Below are positions 60,816 to 64,000 of a DNA stretch of 64,000 nucleotides, piece after piece. Within the stretch, counting starts at the first letter, position 1. Each line of letters opens with the position of its first letter. A program made the position numbers and the translations under genes. The notes beneath the pieces were generated by a model. The model was not told the origin of the DNA, searched no databases, and saw only the letters and a list, made by a program, of their open reading frames with translations. The DNA is from Cryptomeria japonica (Eukaryota; Streptophyta; Pinopsida; Cupressales; Cupressaceae). The DNA lies in contig NC_081406.1 of NCBI RefSeq assembly GCF_030272615.1, positions 475,312,900 to 475,376,899 of the forward strand, in the 5' to 3' direction.

Positions 60816-62570
60816 GTATCAGCCAAGGAGACTTGGGATAAACTATAGAGGTTGTTTGAAAAAGATGCAAAAGTCAAAGAGGCCAAGCTGCAAGCACTAA
60901 GGGGCCAACTTGAAAGTATCAAGATGAAAGTTGATGAAAAGGTTGCAGATTATCTTCACAAACTTGATGAAAATCTGAATACCATCAAAGGACTCCGTGA
61001 AGAGATTGTAGATGAGACTGTTGTCAAGAAATTTCTTAGATCTCTCACACCTAAGTATGATACTAAGGTGTCTACCATAGAAGAAGCTAAGGATCTGAAG
61101 ACTTTTACAATGGATGAGTTATTTGGTTCACTAACAGCCTATGAGATGAGAACAACCGGTGATACTTCCTTAAGAAAAGAAGCAACATTCAACATCACCA
61201 AAAAGGGAAAAGAAGAAACGTCTCATAAATAATCAAGTGAAGACTCTGATGCTGAAGTAGCAAACTTTGTCAAGAAGCTCAAGAGAGGATCTGACCGGTA
61301 TAAAGGAAAGCTACCACTTAAATGTTTCAACTATGGTAAGGTTGGACACTTTACTGTAAAATGCCCCCACAAAGAAACTGGTGGAGATGAGTTAAGAGAA
61401 TTCAACAAATCTATTAGCAAAGATAGAGAAAGAAACACCTACCGACAAGGAAGGAGAGGCTATTGGAATCAAAACAGACTATGTACTATTTAGGATGACA
61501 CAACAGATGAATAAAATGCATCTGAAGATGATTACCATGAGAATGGCAGAAAAATCAATCTCTTCATGCCACTTGGTGAACCAGTTGATGAAAATGAGGA
61601 AGAGGAGGATATTGAAGTTTGAGTGGACTTGGAGGGTGAGCTTATCAATGCTCTTAAAGAATTGAGTAAAACAAGAAGAGAACTCAAGAGGGTTAAGCTT
61701 GTTGCAGTAGATGAACAAGATCTCTTGAAGCAATCCCTGGATGAGTCAAGTCAAGTTATATCTGACTTGAAATTGCAGCTAGAAGAAACTAAAAGGATAT
61801 GAGAAGCTACATCCTCTGATCTGACAAGGAAGGAAAAGGAGCATCAAGAGTTGGAAGCAGAAATAGTAAAGCTCAGAAAGGAGCTTGAAGAAAGTAAGGA
61901 AGAAATAAAAATAAGGAGCAAGTATGAAGGCAACACTGAGGCCTTAGATAAGATGTTGAGCAAACATAAGCAATCCAAAGACATCGGTGGCTTAGGCTTT
62001 GAAGAAGGTCAAAGTTCAACCCACAAAGATAAATCCAGAAAAGAAATAATGTTCACCTCTTCAATTAAAGGTGAAGAAAAGAAGACATTCACTATAGGCA
62101 AGGATACTATCAAAAAGACATGTAGATGCTGTTGGAAACCGCCACTCAAATTGATATACAACAATGAACCGGAGGTCACACTTCTTGTACCAACATGAAA
62201 ATCCAAGGAGAAATGCAAGAATTGACCGTGAAGGATTCACCAGACTCAACAACATGAAGGGAAGACCCCCAATGAGGAAGCTCCATTCAGGACCAAGACA
62301 ACCTAACCGGTATGTTCCAAACTTTCATGGTTATTGTTACCGGTGTAACAAATTTGGGCATAGAATGGCTAACTATAGACTAATAAATCAGCCCTCCAAG
62401 AGTTATGAAAGTAGAACTCCATTTAATGCACTCTGGGATATGAATGTTATCTATTATCAGTGCAATGAATATGGTCATAAGAGTTTTGATTATAGAAAGA
62501 ATAAACTAGTACCCTACAATAATTTTAAGGATGTTCCCTTAAATGAAAATATAAAATGCTATAATTGTTA
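60816..62570 (+). pseudogene. Copia 3 gag, remainder
   Basis: It resumes gag with AKETWDKL-stop-RLFE, then an open UBN2-type capsid segment (60852-61232: VADYLHKLDENLNTI, TMDELFGSLTAYEM). After a TAA come a knuckle CFNYGKVGHFTVKC (second Cys is Tyr), a long coiled coil (about 61625-61930, one TGA at 61799-61801) and three further knuckle-like motifs. These are CYRCNKFGHRMANY, YQCNEYGHKSFDY and CYNC-stop near 62340-62570, most with a lost ligand. It is the probable parent type of the gag-like frames in Copia 1 and 2. Confidence 0.85.
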
Positions 62571-63999
62571 GGGGTTTGTACACATAGAAAAAAAATTTCA
62601 AAACCGAAAGATCAATCAGAAGAAGAAAAATCTGAATCAAGAGCCGGTAACTGAACTTGAGCTCAATATAGCAGCTGACAAGAAGAAGGAGATCAAACCA
62701 GTTTGGGTTGAGAAAGAAAAGGAAAAGGCAGAATCAACTCTCATTGTACAGACTGCCTTACATGCTGAAAGGAAAAATCTATGGGTGGTAGATAGTGGTT
62801 GGTCAAACCACATGATAGGTGACAAAAAGAAATTCATTAAATTTGAAGACTGGAATGGTGGATCAGTAAGGTTTGGAGACAATTCTTCCATCAAAATAAA
62901 GGGAAAAGGAACTCTAAGCATTGATGGAAAACTAAAGGCACGTGATGAATATTGTGTGGAAGGCCTAAAGAATGACCTATTGAATGTGAGTCAGATGTGT
63001 GACAAAGGTTACAAATTCACCTTTGACTCAACCGATTGCCAGATAAAGAAAGACAGTACCGGTAAAGTTGTAGCAGAAGGAAAGAGAACAGATGGAAATG
63101 TTTATAATCTAAAGGAATGCTATGAGTCCCAATGTATATTAGGACAAGTAGATGAAAGTTAGCTATGGCACCGAAGATTGGGACACATAAACTTTGATAA
63201 CCTAGTTGTAGTAAGCAAAAAGGAGTGTGTGAGGGATATTCCACCTATCATCAAACCGGTAAACATATTTTGTGATGAATGTGTAAAAGGTAAGCAAACT
63301 AAAGTGAGCTTCAGGACAAAAGAGCACAACACCTCAAAACCACTTGATATTGTGCATATAGATATGTGTGGTCCAATTAGGACAAGAGAAGTTGTAGGTG
63401 AAAGATATTTTATGCTCTTCATTGATGACTACTCAAGAATGACATGGGTCACCTTTCTGGAAGATAAATCACAGGCATTTCAAAGATTCAAAATCTTTCA
63501 AAAGATGGTTGAAAAAGAAAGTGGGTATAGGTTAAAGTGCCTAAGATCAGACAGGGGTGGAGAGTTTACATTAAATAAATTTGAAGATTATTGTGAAAAA
63601 AATGGAATTAGAAGGCAATGCTCCGCTCCTAGGACACCACAACAAAATGGTGTGGTAGAAAGGAAGAACAGGACAGTCAAGGAAATAGCCAGAACTATAT
63701 TAAATGAGGCCAATCTGCCGAACACATATTGGAAAGAAGTTGTTCATACAGCTACATATACCTTAAACCGAGTTCAATTAAGAACAAACTAAAAAATGAC
63801 ACCTTATGAGTTGTGGTATGACCGGAAGCCATCGGTCAAATACTTCAAAGTATTTGGAATCAAGTGCTTTATCAAGAAAGATATGGATAGTCTAGGAAGT
63901 TTTGACTCTAGGAGTGATGAAGGAATCTTCCTTGGTTACTCATCTAACAGCAAGGCCTACAAATGCTATAATAAAGACTAAGAAGAGTCATTGAGAGTG
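62571..63999 (+). pseudogene. Copia 3 protease and integrase, pol continuing past the window
   Basis: Protease: LWVVDSGWSNHMIGD at about 62779, with the catalytic DSG. GAG-pre-integrase: LWHRRLGHINFDNL at about 63163, then CDECVKGKQ, giving the HHCC zinc site. The integrase core keeps all three acids: D in HIDMCGP (63361), D in LRSDRGGEF (63550) and E in NGVVERKNRT (63658). A TAA at 63790 and a TAG at 63160 interrupt the frame, and it ends in YKCYNKD then TAA at 63979-63981. RT and RNase H would lie downstream. Order protease-integrase-RT is the Copia order. Confidence 0.92.
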
Positions 64000-64000
64000 T

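Noticed and set aside
60852-61232. Independent gene starting at 60852
   Set aside because: It is the downstream half of Copia 3 gag. Its true start is at 53960, on the other side of Copia 2.

Overview
This window looks like intergenic DNA of a vascular plant with a large, repeat-rich genome. A gymnosperm is plausible but not proven. Almost everything that can be identified is transposable element (TE): Ty3/gypsy and Copia LTR retrotransposons with tRNA-iMet primer sites, a plant mobile domain (PMD) gene carried antisense in a Tat-type element, and a roughly 10-kb DNA transposon. I found no ordinary host gene, rRNA, tRNA or CRISPR array.

Layout. 1-2996 is the 3' part of a plus-strand Ty3-type LTR. 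It ends exactly where it is embedded, head to head, in the left LTR of a minus-strand relative (2997-14924: LTRs 2997-6805 and 10878-14924, polypurine tract (PPT) 6806-6816, primer-binding site (PBS) 10861-10874). That relative has 4-kb LTRs around a 4-kb interior with no recognisable gag-pol. 15569-17702 is a large AT-rich foldback structure. 19460-22704 is a decayed Tat-lineage pol (RT, RNase H, second RNase H, integrase). 23916-24243 is a probable PPT followed by a 30-bp minisatellite. 27195-29860 (minus strand) is a decayed PMD gene, antisense to the Tat PPT and LTR at 30162-31021.

31022-41022 is the most notable object. It is a DNA transposon with GC-rich palindromic ends and two convergent genes: a DDE-type transposase (40693 to 37667, two exons) and a seven-exon protein of unknown family (34282 to 36338). 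Each gene is open except for one in-frame TGA, and both stops are explainable as CGA to TGA deamination.

41881-42537 plus 49235-50125 is a second PMD/Tat fragment, split by a Copia-like element (Copia 1, 42538-49234, minus strand). After a Copia RNase H and LTR remnant (50130-51041), an autonomous-type Copia element (Copia 3, plus strand) begins at 52382 and runs off the window. Its gag is split by a second non-autonomous element (Copia 2, 54223-60815, minus strand) with a perfect 5-bp target duplication.

How the parts relate. Copia 1 and Copia 2 have no pol. They keep a coiled-coil and zinc-knuckle part of gag and replace pol with a conserved protein of roughly 1,000 residues. They share PBS, PPT and LTR end sequences with Copia 3, so mobilisation in trans by Copia 3-type elements is a reasonable inference. 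All retroelement genes here carry stops or frameshifts. The DNA transposon is the least damaged.
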